From JAICQQ01 sp965651135 (GTDB lineage Bacteria > Myxococcota_A > Polyangia > Polyangiales > Polyangiaceae): DNA of 64,000 bases. This document shows positions 52,012-60,198 of this stretch, in pieces. Below the pieces are notes generated by a model. The model did no database searches, was not told the DNA's origin, and was given only the letters and a program-made list of their open reading frames with translations. Each line of letters starts with the position of its first letter. Position 1 is the first letter of the stretch. Where the stretch lies: positions 1 to 64,000 of the forward strand of contig CBFGRJ010000002.1 in the NCBI GenBank assembly GCA_965651135.1, written 5' to 3'. The translations under genes were made by a program, and so were the position numbers.

Positions 52012-53055
52012 CTAAAACTCCAAGGCGACTCCGCTCGTCGCGAACACTTCGACTCCGGACACCCCGGTGACGACCTCTCCGGCATCCGCCGCGGAAAACG
52101 AGCGAAAGGGGCCGCCAGCGCCCAGCGTGCTGATCGAACGCACCGAGCCGACGCGCCCTATCGAAAGCGCCAACCCAGCTCGTCCGTACAGGGCGTAGTC
52201 CACACCGCGCTGACTGATCGCCCCGACCGCCGGTTTGGCGCCATACCAGACGCGCAAACCACGCAGCGCCACCAGGGCATCCAAACGCACGGCCCCCAGG
52301 GATAGCAGCACCGGGTACAGCGCGAGCTCCGCGCCCGCTGCCGCAGCCGAAACGGTTCCGTGTGGGGCATCGACGGACAGGGCGCGCCGCGCACCCGCCC
52401 CGAGCCGAACGAAGAGGCTCTCGAATACGGGATGAAGCCAAAACAGATCGGCTCCGAAATGGGTCTGACCGCCACCGTAATGCTCGAAGCCAAAAGCAAC
52501 CCCAAGGGCGTCGTAGCTTGGCTCGGAAGCGGGGGGCGGCGGTGGGAGCGGGCGCGGTGGAGGTGGCTTGCGAGGAGGTGGCTCGGGGGGCCGCGCTTGC
52601 GTGGATGCCTTGTCGCGGTCGAGCGCGAGCTCCGCCCAGCTGGCGCGGAGCAACTCTTCGGCGGCCACCGCGAGAGCAAAAGCGCGCCCATCGGCCGGGA
52701 CATGAGCCAGATCGACATCGCGGCCGATGCGCTTTTGCGTCACGGAGTCCGATACATCGATACTCACCGTCAGCGGGTCTGCGGCGGAGGGCACGATCTT
52801 GACGGTCGCCAGCGGCTCTCTGCGGCGCACGGGCGCAGTCGGGCATGCGTCGACGCGACTTGGCCGGAGCCCGGCTCGCAGATCGCTGATAAGCCGCGCC
52901 GCGAAAGCCCGATCGAGGCCCGACACCTCCATCAAGACCCACGGCCGCCCGACACCGCAGGTGGCCTCATCCGGTTTCCCGATGGCATAGCGGGGACCGA
53001 GCAAGACCGAAGCGGCCACCAGCAAGGCGGCCCAGCGGCTCAGGGCGCGCCGCAC
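52012..53055 (-). CDS. Hypothetical envelope protein with Pro-rich spacer
   Basis: The 347-residue protein from the GTG at 53055 has a signal peptide (RWAALLVAASVLLG). A first domain of about 145 residues reads WVLMEVSGLDRAFAARLISDLRAGLRPSRVDAC. A Pro/Arg spacer follows (PPEPPPRKPPPPRPLPPPPP). The C-terminal 160 residues look like a small outer-membrane barrel: alternating hydrophobic strands rich in Gly/Tyr/Phe (LGVAFGFEHYGGGQTHFGADLFW, FVRLGAGARRAL), ending in VALEF, with a terminal Phe. An upstream ATG at 53127 would extend 87 bases into fecR and precede the signal, so GTG was chosen. No family named. Confidence 0.68.
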   Translation of the reverse strand: MRRALSRWAALLVAASVLLGPRYAIGKPDEATCGVGRPWVLMEVSGLDRAFAARLISDLRAGLRPSRVDACPTAPVRRREPLATVKIVPSAADPLTVSIDVSDSVTQKRIGRDVDLAHVPADGRAFALAVAAEELLRASWAELALDRDKASTQARPPEPPPRKPPPPRPLPPPPPASEPSYDALGVAFGFEHYGGGQTHFGADLFWLHPVFESLFVRLGAGARRALSVDAPHGTVSAAAAGAELALYPVLLSLGAVRLDALVALRGLRVWYGAKPAVGAISQRGVDYALYGRAGLALSIGRVGSVRSISTLGAGGPFRSFSAADAGEVVTGVSGVEVFATSGVALEF

Positions 53056-54122
53056 TGATCGAGCACCGCTTGACGGTGGATTCCGCGCGGATAACTCGCG
53101 AGATATCGCTGCTTCGCCTGCTTGCATCCAGCTTGATTTCCCGAACGCGCATGAGCCGTCACCACGCGCGCCAGTGCATCTTCGCGAAACCCCGAGCCGG
53201 GGGCTAGTGCCATTGCCTTTTCGAAGGCCACGATAGCCCCTTTCATGTCGCCGAACCGATCCATGCGCAGCCGCCCGAGCTCGAAGGCGGCCAACCCCGC
53301 GCGGCTATCCGAGCCATACCGGGTCAGCAGAGCTTCGTAGCGCTTGGCAGCCTCGCGAGCTTTACCCGCCCGCCGCAGCGCATTGGCCTCTTCCAAGAGC
53401 TCCCGTGGGCCGCTCGCGGCGCGCTCGATGCCGTTGTCGGAGGGCGCTTGGGGCGCCACCGGCTCGGCGCTAACAGCCGGCACCGGCTTGGCGGCGACCT
53501 TTTCACTGGGACCAGTCTTCGTCACCTGGGACCACGACTGGCCGGCCTTCAACCGCACCACTTCTCCCGGCTCTGCCGAGCTTTTGACTTCAACGACGCC
53601 TTCGTGCACCTGAACTTCAACGCGTCGAGATTGGCTGTCGCGTTCGGTCGCCACGGCGAAGCGCGTCCCCACCACGCGCACCTCGACGCCGTCGGCGAGC
53701 ACCACGAAATTGGGTTCTTTGCGCGGCTGCACACTGCATTCGATGCGGCCTCGTTTCAGGCGCAAACGCACGCCCGCCGGTCCACTGCTGGCCACTTCGA
53801 CCCGCGACCGCTGCTCCAGTTTGAGCGACGACCCATCCACGAGACCCATGGTCAGAGAATCGCTCGCCGTTTCGAGCACGGCCCCAGCCAACAAGGACTG
53901 AGGCTCTGGACTATCGAAGCGGGGCACGATCACGACGAGCGCGGTAGCGGCGACAGCTGCCGCGCCCAACCCCAGAGCCCAGCCCCAGAGCCTCGACCTG
54001 CCGCGCCTCGGTAGGCGCGCGTCGACCCCCGCCCAGACGCGTTGAAGCCGGGCCTCGTTCACTTGAGGCTGAACGTAGCGCGCCGCGTCCGGCAGCACTC
54101 TATCGCTGTCGTACTCGCTCAA
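53040..54122 (-). CDS. FecR-domain protein with TPR C-terminus, probable anti-sigma or sigma regulator
   Basis: The 360-residue protein has a cytosolic N-terminus (about 50 residues), one membrane segment (LWGWALGLGAAAVAATALVVIV), then a FecR domain (LMGLVDGSSLKLEQRSRVEV-type start; RGRIECSVQPRKEPNFVVLADGVEVRVVGTRFAV, EVQVHEGVVEVKS). After a Pro/Ala linker, a TPR-like helical domain (EEANALRRAGKAREAAKRYEALLTRYGSDSRAG) ends at Cys-containing GIHRQAVLDQC. It overlaps the ECF sigma gene by 23 bases. It should hold or license that sigma factor across the inner membrane. Confidence 0.88.
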   Translation of the reverse strand: MSEYDSDRVLPDAARYVQPQVNEARLQRVWAGVDARLPRRGRSRLWGWALGLGAAAVAATALVVIVPRFDSPEPQSLLAGAVLETASDSLTMGLVDGSSLKLEQRSRVEVASSGPAGVRLRLKRGRIECSVQPRKEPNFVVLADGVEVRVVGTRFAVATERDSQSRRVEVQVHEGVVEVKSSAEPGEVVRLKAGQSWSQVTKTGPSEKVAAKPVPAVSAEPVAPQAPSDNGIERAASGPRELLEEANALRRAGKAREAAKRYEALLTRYGSDSRAGLAAFELGRLRMDRFGDMKGAIVAFEKAMALAPGSGFREDALARVVTAHARSGNQAGCKQAKQRYLASYPRGIHRQAVLDQCGAP

Positions 54123-54705
54123 GGCGCGCCTCCGCAGCCGTCAGTCGGCGTTTCACTGTCGACACAGAAATGCCCATATGTTCGGCGATCTGTGCGATCT
54201 CCAAGCCTTCGACCCGCCTGAGCACCAAAGCCACACGTTGCTCCGTCGGCAGCCGCTCCAGCAATCGGTACACCACCTTGAGCTCGGTGGCAGTCTCCGC
54301 CGGCGCGACCGGCGAGATGACTTGGTCCGGATCACAGGGCTCGCTCGAACGGATCCCAAGGCGCTCCAAGAGCCGGCGGCGGCGCAACCGTTTGCTCACG
54401 GTGTTGACCACGATGGATGCGAGCCAAGCCGCAAATGCCTGGGGATTCTGCAGAGTTCCCAGTCTTTCGAAGGCAACGCTGAACACGTCTTGAACGATGT
54501 CGTCCACCTCCGAATCGCGTGGCAAGAGGCGATACGAAAGGCCAAAGACCAGGTTGGCATGGCGGCGAAATAACGCTTCGAAGGCCCACTCTTCGCCACC
54601 GCGAGCAGCAATGACGAGCGCTGCGTCCGTCGGTCCGGCACCGGACTTGGTAGACACCTGCTTTGCGCTGCTGACCATGGTTTGCCCGAGGACGCCTTGG
54701 TGCAT
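54100..54705 (-). CDS. ECF-type RNA polymerase sigma factor
   Basis: The 201-residue sigma factor has region 2 (FRRHANLVFGLSYRLLPRDSEVDDIVQDVFSVAFERLGTL) and region 4 (RLLERLPTEQRVALVLRRVEGLEIAQIAEHMGISVSTVKRRL), the two helix sets of ECF factors. The start could be the ATG at 54705 or at 54678 (MVSSAKQ); a frame to 54810 adds a low-complexity leader and was rejected. Cotranscribed with fecR and, by tight spacing, with the four envelope genes after it. These are likely part of its regulon. Confidence 0.9.
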   Translation of the reverse strand: MHQGVLGQTMVSSAKQVSTKSGAGPTDAALVIAARGGEEWAFEALFRRHANLVFGLSYRLLPRDSEVDDIVQDVFSVAFERLGTLQNPQAFAAWLASIVVNTVSKRLRRRRLLERLGIRSSEPCDPDQVISPVAPAETATELKVVYRLLERLPTEQRVALVLRRVEGLEIAQIAEHMGISVSTVKRRLTAAEARLERVRQR

Positions 54706-55005
54706 GATGCCTCCGCACGGCTCGACCTGTCGACCCTTGGCGAACCCGAGGGGCCGAGAGCGACTGCTGCGAGCGACGGCTGGCATGAGGGGTAGGACGG
54801 TGGCGGACACAGGGGCTCTACTCGGTATGTACCCCGACCGGAGCCCGCCGGGTCAATAACCTTTACGCTGATTTTGTCCTTTAATTTCAATCGGTTCTAA
54901 CTGCATTCGCCGGCAAGCGTGCTGCCGCGCACACCGGTCGCGATCGCCATGAGCACGCCCGTGCTCGCAGGGCGCAGCGCCACCGGGAGTGATAACTTTG
55001 TAGCT

Positions 55006-55854
55006 ATGCTCTCCCACGAGCAGTGTCAGACCTTCTTCGACGATGGTTATCTCGTTCTCAGGAGCTTTTACAGCGCCAGCGAAGTCGTCGAAATGGCGGC
55101 GGCATTCAGCCGTCTCGAGCAACACGCGCACAGCCTCGATACCACGCAATACTTGGACGGTGCGCTATTCGTCATCCAGCGCACCGCCGATCAGCCGCTC
55201 AAGATCGAACGCATCGTGTGGTGCGGCGCCGCCGAGCCCACCTTGGCTGAATTCGGGCAAGCGCCCAAGCTGCTCGAGGTGGTGGCTGCACTGCTCGGCA
55301 CACCCGTCGTCGATCAGTTGATCAATCAAGCGCACATCAAGCGCCCCGGAGACGGCGTGGAGTTCGGTTTTCACCAAGACAGCTATCACCGCCGCTACGG
55401 TACGCCCCTGTTTCGAGACGTGAATGGACGCGGTAGCTTCGTTCAAACACTCACCGCCGTCGATGCCATGGCACCGGCCAATGGCGGCCTCTGGGTGATT
55501 CCCAAGAGCCACTACTCGGGACACCTGACGACGTGCGATGGCAGCTTGCCGAAATCGGCGTACGACGCCAGCGCTGCGGTGCCGATGATCCTCGAAGCGG
55601 GCGACACACTCCTGCTCAGCCCATTCACCGTTCACGGCAGCGGACCCAACCTGAGTCAAAAGCCCCGGCGAGTGTTCATCAACGGATTTTGCTACCCCGG
55701 CGCAAACCGGCGTGAGTATCCCGGCGCGGGCACGGGAGTACGTCGCTGCGCCCTTCAGCGAAACAAGCGACACAGGCCTACGGAAATTCAGACGGAACGT
55801 GTACACTCGAGCCCCAATAAACCGCGGAGCGCGCACGAGGGCGAGTGCGAATGA
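55006..55854 (+). CDS. Phytanoyl-CoA dioxygenase-like (PhyH) enzyme
   Basis: The 282-residue protein matches the PhyH branch of Fe(II)/2-oxoglutarate oxygenases. The first half has CQTFFDDGYLVLRSFYSASEV. The iron site is VEFGFHQDSYHRR (HxD) and LLSPFTVHGSGPNLSQKPRRVF (distal His and 2-oxoglutarate Arg), with AMAPANGGLWVIPKSH between. The C-terminal 35 residues are Arg-rich and unlike the family. The ATG at 55006 is preferred to 54919. Divergent from the ECF sigma gene. Substrate unknown. Confidence 0.85.
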   Translation: MLSHEQCQTFFDDGYLVLRSFYSASEVVEMAAAFSRLEQHAHSLDTTQYLDGALFVIQRTADQPLKIERIVWCGAAEPTLAEFGQAPKLLEVVAALLGTPVVDQLINQAHIKRPGDGVEFGFHQDSYHRRYGTPLFRDVNGRGSFVQTLTAVDAMAPANGGLWVIPKSHYSGHLTTCDGSLPKSAYDASAAVPMILEAGDTLLLSPFTVHGSGPNLSQKPRRVFINGFCYPGANRREYPGAGTGVRRCALQRNKRHRPTEIQTERVHSSPNKPRSAHEGECE

Positions 55855-56268
55855 CACGGAGCCACCCTGAGCGCGACAGAAGCGTTCGTGTGTGTCACGT
55901 TGGCCATTGTTCGCCGCGCAAGACTCCGCGAACCAGGTAGGCACGGCAATTGCTGAAACCCGTGCATGAACGAAAACGACCGGCAGAAGCAGCGCAAAGC
56001 TGCCCAGCATTCGGCGCACCCCGAAACCAAAAAGCCAGGCTTGAAAGACGAACAGGGTAGCCTACCCACCAAGCAATCGCGGGGCGACGAAGCGGACGCT
56101 CGCACCCATCACGACCCGGACGCCAACGAAGAGCAGCAACGCACGCGCAGCCCTTGACGGCGGCCTAGGAAAGATCTTCCCGGCTATTTTTGACGATCGA
56201 TTGACGCTCGGCTGACCGATTTTGCGACGCCTCGTCGGCAAGCTGCTCACGAACCAAGGAGGTTTGTG
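55855..56268. other. Intergenic region with one possible small gene
   Basis: 414 bp after the PhyH gene. The only coding-like stretch is the small hydrophilic frame at 55966-56157. AAGGAGG at 56256-56262 serves the methyltransferase start at 56269. No tRNA or hairpin stands out. Confidence 0.5.
55966..56157 (+). CDS. Possible small hydrophilic protein
   Basis: The 63-residue frame from ATG 55966 has strong third-position G/C preference and encodes an unstructured, highly charged peptide (NENDRQKQRKAAQHSAHPET start, DEADARTHHDPDANEEQQRTRS end). No Shine-Dalgarno is clear and no family is known. It could be a real short protein or chance. Confidence 0.35.
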   Translation: MNENDRQKQRKAAQHSAHPETKKPGLKDEQGSLPTKQSRGDEADARTHHDPDANEEQQRTRSP

Positions 56269-57318
56269 ATGCAACAAGAATCAGTACAGCGTTTTGCCGA
56301 CCAGGTGCTCTCCGATCTCGCAGCGGCCTACGGGGGTGTCATGACCAACATCGGGCATCGCCTGGGCTTGTACCGGGTGATGGCCGGGGCGGGGCCGCTC
56401 CTCGCGCAAGAAATCGCCGAGCGGAGCGGCACCCACTCGCGCTACGTCGAAGAATGGCTATTCAGCCAAATGGCGGGCGGCTACGTCACCTACGATCCCG
56501 AAAACGAGTGCTTCGAGCTGCCCGACGAGCACGCCGCAGTGCTCGCTGACGACCAAAGCCCCGTGTTCATGGCGCCTGCGTTTTCGACCGCCGCGTCGAT
56601 GTACATCGACGAGGACAAAACGCTGGACATCTTCAAGAGCGGCCAGGGCATGCCCTGGGGTGAGCACGATCACCGGCTGTTTCATGCCGTCGAAGCCTTC
56701 TTCCGCAACGGCTATCGGGCCAACTTGACCACGGTCTGGATCCCTGCCTTGGAAAACGTCGCCGAGACATTGTCGAAGGGCGGGCGCATCGCCGACGTCG
56801 GGTGTGGCCACGGCGTTTCGAGCATCTTGATGGCTCAAGCCTACCCCAACGCTGAGATCTACGCCTTCGACGCACACCCCGAGTCCATCAGCATTGCTCG
56901 CCAGCGGGCAGAAGAGGCCGGCATCGCCAACCGGATCCATTTCGCGGTCGACGACGCGCGCAGCTTCGGCAACGGCCCCTACGATCTCATCTGTTTCATG
57001 GATTCGTATCACGACCTGGGTGACCCGCACTTGACGGCAGAAAACGCGCGCGCTCAGCTCGCGCCCGGCGGCTCGCTGATGCTGGTCGAGCCGTTCGCGG
57101 CAGCGCGCCCAGAGCGCAACGTCGGTCCAGTGGCGCGCATCTACTTCTCCGCCTCCACCACCCTGTGCACCCCCAACGCGCTGCATCAGGGGCGCGAGGC
57201 CCTGGGCGCCCAGGCAGGCCCGGAGCGGCTCAGCGCAACGCTGCTCCGCGCTGGCTTCCGCCGCGTGCGCACCGTCCACGAGGACGCCTTCAACACCGTG
57301 TTGGAAGCCAAGGATTGA
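56269..57318 (+). CDS. SAM-dependent methyltransferase with winged-helix N-terminus
   Basis: The 349-residue protein has an N-terminal winged-helix-like region (LAAAYGGVMTNIGHRLGLYRVM, LAQEIAERSGTHSRYVEEWL) and a C-terminal class I methyltransferase (GRIADVGCGHGVSSILMAQAYPNAEIYAFDAHPESI, YDLICFMDSYHDLGDP, LAPGGSLMLVEPF). This layout is common in O- or arsenic-type methyltransferase relatives. AAGGAGG 6 bases before the ATG at 56269 is the strongest ribosome binding site seen in the window; GTG at 56266 is in frame. A terminator hairpin follows, so it is monocistronic. Substrate unknown. Confidence 0.86.
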   Translation: MQQESVQRFADQVLSDLAAAYGGVMTNIGHRLGLYRVMAGAGPLLAQEIAERSGTHSRYVEEWLFSQMAGGYVTYDPENECFELPDEHAAVLADDQSPVFMAPAFSTAASMYIDEDKTLDIFKSGQGMPWGEHDHRLFHAVEAFFRNGYRANLTTVWIPALENVAETLSKGGRIADVGCGHGVSSILMAQAYPNAEIYAFDAHPESISIARQRAEEAGIANRIHFAVDDARSFGNGPYDLICFMDSYHDLGDPHLTAENARAQLAPGGSLMLVEPFAAARPERNVGPVARIYFSASTTLCTPNALHQGREALGAQAGPERLSATLLRAGFRRVRTVHEDAFNTVLEAKD

Positions 57319-57331
57319 AGGGGGTAGGAAC

Positions 57332-57365
57332 CCCGGGGTCTGCGTCGCATAGACGAGACCCCGGG
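57332..57365 (+). terminator. Rho-independent-like terminator after the methyltransferase
   Basis: CCCGGGGTC at 57332-57340 and GACCCCGGG at 57357-57365 form a perfect 9-bp stem with a 16-base loop. A T-rich tract (ACTGTTTCTATTTT) follows shortly. It starts 13 bases after the stop at 57318. Confidence 0.65.
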
Positions 57366-57482
57366 CTCTGACTGTTTCTATTTTCGTGCAACCTCCGGGT
57401 GCTCGAGCGGCGTGCCTCTATATTTTCTGGCAGCTAGCCACCGTTAGGCAGCGCTCTCCCTCCGCGGTGGTCACACGCCTGG

Positions 57483-57665
57483 CTAACGCCGCTTGATCTG
57501 TGCACGTCGTGCAGTATCCCCTTCGGGCCACTCATCGAATTGTGGCAGGTCGTCATCAATGGAGAACCACGGCGCCTTGTGCGCGACGAAGATATGCGCC
57601 TCGGGCACGACACCGGGATCTCGATCCAGGCCGCCGAGCGGGCAGGACTTCGCGCGATTGGGCGG
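57483..57665 (-). pseudogene. C-terminal remnant of a GFA-family protein
   Basis: Reverse-strand codons between in-frame stops (TGA/TAG upstream near 57666-57671, TAG at 57483) read GGLDRDPGVVPEAHIFVAHK and then APWFSIDDDLPQFDEWP. This is the characteristic C-terminal end of glutathione-dependent formaldehyde-activating (GFA) family proteins (PEaHIFVxSKAPWfeIxDdLPqfdeWP). The N-terminal zinc-binding half is missing, so the gene is truncated. Confidence 0.65.
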
Positions 57666-57816
57666 CTATCAGCCAAGAGCCTGAGGGCCGGTTTTTCTGA
57701 GTTTGGGGCGCGACGACGCGCAACCGCGCGTTGAAGGGTCCGCCGCAGGCGCCCCAGCAGCGGCTCGATTGGGTTAGCCGTGTTCAGTACCCACCGCTGC
57801 GATCGGTACCCCGAGC

Positions 57817-58707
57817 TCATCGAAGCCGATAGACGCGGGCAGCGGTCGCGTCGAGCAGCGCCCATTGCGCCTCTGCTGAGTAGTGAGCAAGCAGCGCCCG
57901 GGCGCCCTCGACCCACTCGGCGAGCTCTGCGCGAAGGGTGCACACGGGCCAATCGCTGCCGAACATGGCCCGCTCGCTGCCAAACAGATCGATGCAAAAC
58001 TCCAGCGTTGGGACAAGACGCGTGAGTGGTAAGGTTTTCGGTAAGCTCGCTGCGATGCCAGAAAGCTTGCAGACGGTATTGGGTAGCGCCGCCAAACGCC
58101 GCATGCCCTCGGCCCAAGCGACGACGTCCGCAGGTCCGGCTTGGGGCCCGCCGGCCTCGAGCCAGCGCTCGACACCCAAAGGGTCTGCGTTGCCGCAGTG
58201 CTCGACGATGAACAGGGTTTCTGGGCAAATCGAGGCCAACCGCGCCGCGTCCCCCAACTCGGTGCTGCGCATGCAAAGCTCGAAGCTCAGCTGGTGTTCG
58301 CCCAGGGTGCGCACGCCTTTCACGAATGCCGGCTCGAGGCAATGACCCGGCGGCGTTGCCAAGGTGTGCAAGACCCGACGCACGCCCCGCACGTGCCCGG
58401 CACTTGAGAGCCCCTGAACATGCCGGGGGAAGTCGGGGTGGGCCGGATCCCCAGCGGCGACCATCCCTTGGATCGGTGAATCAGGTCGGCGGCACAGTTC
58501 CGCTACGAGATCCACTTCCAGCGATCGCTGGGCCTCGGGAACATCGACTTCGACGTAAACGGCGCGCTCTATCCCCAACGCTTTTGCCTGGCGCTGATAC
58601 TCGTCGATCGTGAAATCGCGTGAGAGCGGCGAGCGCGGGGAAAGCCAGCTCAAAGTCAGACGACTCAGCTCCCAAAGATGCACGTGGGTATCGGTCATGC
58701 TCTGCAT
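57817..58707 (-). CDS. Amidohydrolase-family TIM-barrel hydrolase
   Basis: The 296-residue protein belongs to the amidohydrolase branch that includes fuconolactonase and 2-pyrone-4,6-dicarboxylate hydrolase. It starts with the metal motif DTHVHLWELS, has AGDPAHPDFPRHVQGL, and later ETLFIVEHCGNADP and the C-terminal MFGSDWPVCTL (conserved Asp). The probable reaction is lactone or amide hydrolysis of a sugar or aromatic acid. It diverges from the FAH-family gene, 169 bases away; both are catabolic types. Confidence 0.86.
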   Translation of the reverse strand: MQSMTDTHVHLWELSRLTLSWLSPRSPLSRDFTIDEYQRQAKALGIERAVYVEVDVPEAQRSLEVDLVAELCRRPDSPIQGMVAAGDPAHPDFPRHVQGLSSAGHVRGVRRVLHTLATPPGHCLEPAFVKGVRTLGEHQLSFELCMRSTELGDAARLASICPETLFIVEHCGNADPLGVERWLEAGGPQAGPADVVAWAEGMRRLAALPNTVCKLSGIAASLPKTLPLTRLVPTLEFCIDLFGSERAMFGSDWPVCTLRAELAEWVEGARALLAHYSAEAQWALLDATAARVYRLR

Positions 58708-58876
58708 GGAATCGAGTCCCGATCCGGAAGCTCAGCCTAACACGCGCTGGGCGTGACGAGAGCTGCAAAGCGCAAGCTCGCAACGTTTACCCGTACGTCA
58801 TTCGTGCTGCTCACATCCCCGATCGACGGCGCCTTCGCGGCGGTCTAGCATGCCCAGCGTACCCAGGAGAAACACC

Positions 58877-59728
58877 ATGAAGTTATGCAGGTTTGGTGAG
58901 AGGGGTTCGGAAAAGCCCGCTGTCATGGCAGGCGACCAGCGTCTCGATGTCAGCGCTTTTGGCGAGGACTTCGATGAACATTTCTTCGGCAGCCGGGGCC
59001 CAGAGCGCTTGCAGACCTGGCTCGACCAACACGCTAGCCAGTGCGCACACGTGCCAAGCGACGCGCGTCACGCCTCGGCCATCTGCCGGCCGAGCAAGAT
59101 TGTCTGCATTGGGCGCAACTACAAGGAGCATGCGGAAGAAACCGGCGCCAAGCTCCCCAGCGAACCCATCCTGTTCCTCAAAGCCACCAGTGCGCTGAGC
59201 GGTCCCTACGACAACCTGGTTTTGCCGCGCGGTTCGAGAAAGACGGACTGGGAGGTCGAGCTAGCTGTGGTGATCGGCAAAGCGGCGCGCTACGTCGACG
59301 AGCCCAGCGCGCTGCAACACGTGGCTGGCTACCTGGTTCATAACGACTATTCCGAACGCGAGTTTCAATTGGAGCGTGGTGGGCAATGGGTCAAAGGCAA
59401 AAGCGCCGACGGCTTCGCTCCGCTGGGCCCATACCTCGCGACAGCTGACGAGGTACCCGATCCAGGAAACCTCGAGCTCTGGCTCGAGCTCAACGGCGAA
59501 CGCCTGCAGCACGAAAACACCAGTAAACTGCTGTTCGGGGTGCCCCCCCTCATCAGCTACGTGAGCCAATTCATGACGCTGCTGCCCGGAGACGTGATCA
59601 GCACCGGGACGCCGAGCGGGGTCGGGCTCGGCTTCGATCCACCTCGCTTCCTGAAGCCGGGCGACGTGGTCGAATGCGGTATTCAGGGCCTCGGCGCCAT
59701 GAGGCAGCGGGTCGTCGCGTCGCGTTGA
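58877..59728 (+). CDS. Fumarylacetoacetate hydrolase family protein
   Basis: The 283-residue protein has the FAH fold: N-terminal MKLCRFGERGSEKPAVM, VCIGRNYKEHAEETGAKLPSEP, FLKATSALSGPYDNLVLP, WEVELAVVIGKAARYVDE (metal Glu residues), VHNDYSERE and LLPGDVISTGTPSGVGLGF. The metal ligands (Glu, Glu, Asp) are present. Members cleave or decarboxylate 2,4-diketo acids and ureidoglycolate. AGGAGA lies before the ATG at 58877. Divergent from the amidohydrolase, suggesting a shared acid or sugar catabolic role. Confidence 0.9.
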   Translation: MKLCRFGERGSEKPAVMAGDQRLDVSAFGEDFDEHFFGSRGPERLQTWLDQHASQCAHVPSDARHASAICRPSKIVCIGRNYKEHAEETGAKLPSEPILFLKATSALSGPYDNLVLPRGSRKTDWEVELAVVIGKAARYVDEPSALQHVAGYLVHNDYSEREFQLERGGQWVKGKSADGFAPLGPYLATADEVPDPGNLELWLELNGERLQHENTSKLLFGVPPLISYVSQFMTLLPGDVISTGTPSGVGLGFDPPRFLKPGDVVECGIQGLGAMRQRVVASR

Positions 59729-59770
59729 GACGGCCCATGCCGTTCGCGGCCGCCACGCTGCGCAGCTGAG

Positions 59771-59810
59771 CCCGCGCCCCGAGCGCCCGCGCCCCGAGCG
59801 CCCGCGCCCC
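59771..59810. repeat. 15-bp tandem repeat, 2.7 copies
   Basis: CCCGCGCCCCGAGCG is repeated at 59771-59785 and 59786-59800, with a partial third copy to about 59810, 40 bases after the FAH-family stop. Confidence 0.75.
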
Positions 59811-59891
59811 GTCGCGATCGTGGGAGCCGGTGGCATCGTACGAACGCCCATCTACCGCTACAAAAAGCTGGGGGCTCCTGTTCTAGAAATC

Positions 59892-59909
59892 CATGTGAAC
59901 GTACACATG
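59892..59909. promoter_or_regulatory. Near-perfect 18-bp palindrome, possible operator
   Basis: CATGTGAACGTACACATG is self-complementary except for one symmetric A/A pair (positions 7 and 12). It lies about 290 bases upstream of the CE15-like gene, in A/T-richer DNA. The form suits a dimeric regulator site. Confidence 0.45.
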
Positions 59910-60198
59910 CGCTTGCTTGTGTTCGATAGGCGCGATCGCCGATCAAAAAAGCGCCATGCGCTCTGGTGTTTTTGCAAAGCTTTGCATCGGTTCGTCCCAT
60001 CGGCGTAAGGATCGTTCACCCAACCCTGGGCGCGCGAGAGGTGATGCTGCGACAACTTGTGTCCACAGCACAAAGTCGCAGACGCACGACAAACACCCGG
60101 CAAAAGCGCTGGAATACGTGGCAAGACGAGGGCGCTCGCGATCAGACTCGCGCTAACGTGGGATTAGGGTACCAGCGTAGTTCCACCTTGGAGGCACC

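Larger units (their letters stand above)
57319..57816. other. Intergenic region with terminator and gene remnants
   Basis: 498 bp holding the 57332-57365 hairpin, the GFA remnant at 57483-57665, and a possible transposase-like fragment overlapping its 5' end. No intact gene. Confidence 0.55.
59729..60198. other. Intergenic region with tandem repeat and palindrome
   Basis: 470 bp without a supported gene. It starts GC-rich with a 15-bp tandem repeat, then becomes richer in A/T. It holds the near-perfect palindrome at 59892-59909 and probably the promoter of the CE15-like gene. Confidence 0.5.

Noticed and set aside
57434..58342. Reverse 302-codon frame over the amidohydrolase gene
   Set aside because: Most of it is a different frame of the amidohydrolase. 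Only the part near 57650-57790 has a faint transposase-like phrase, too weak to annotate.
59820..60008. Rightward 62-codon frame after the FAH-family gene
   Set aside because: No motif or ribosome binding site, and its composition differs from neighbouring genes; it lies in A/T-richer intergenic DNA.
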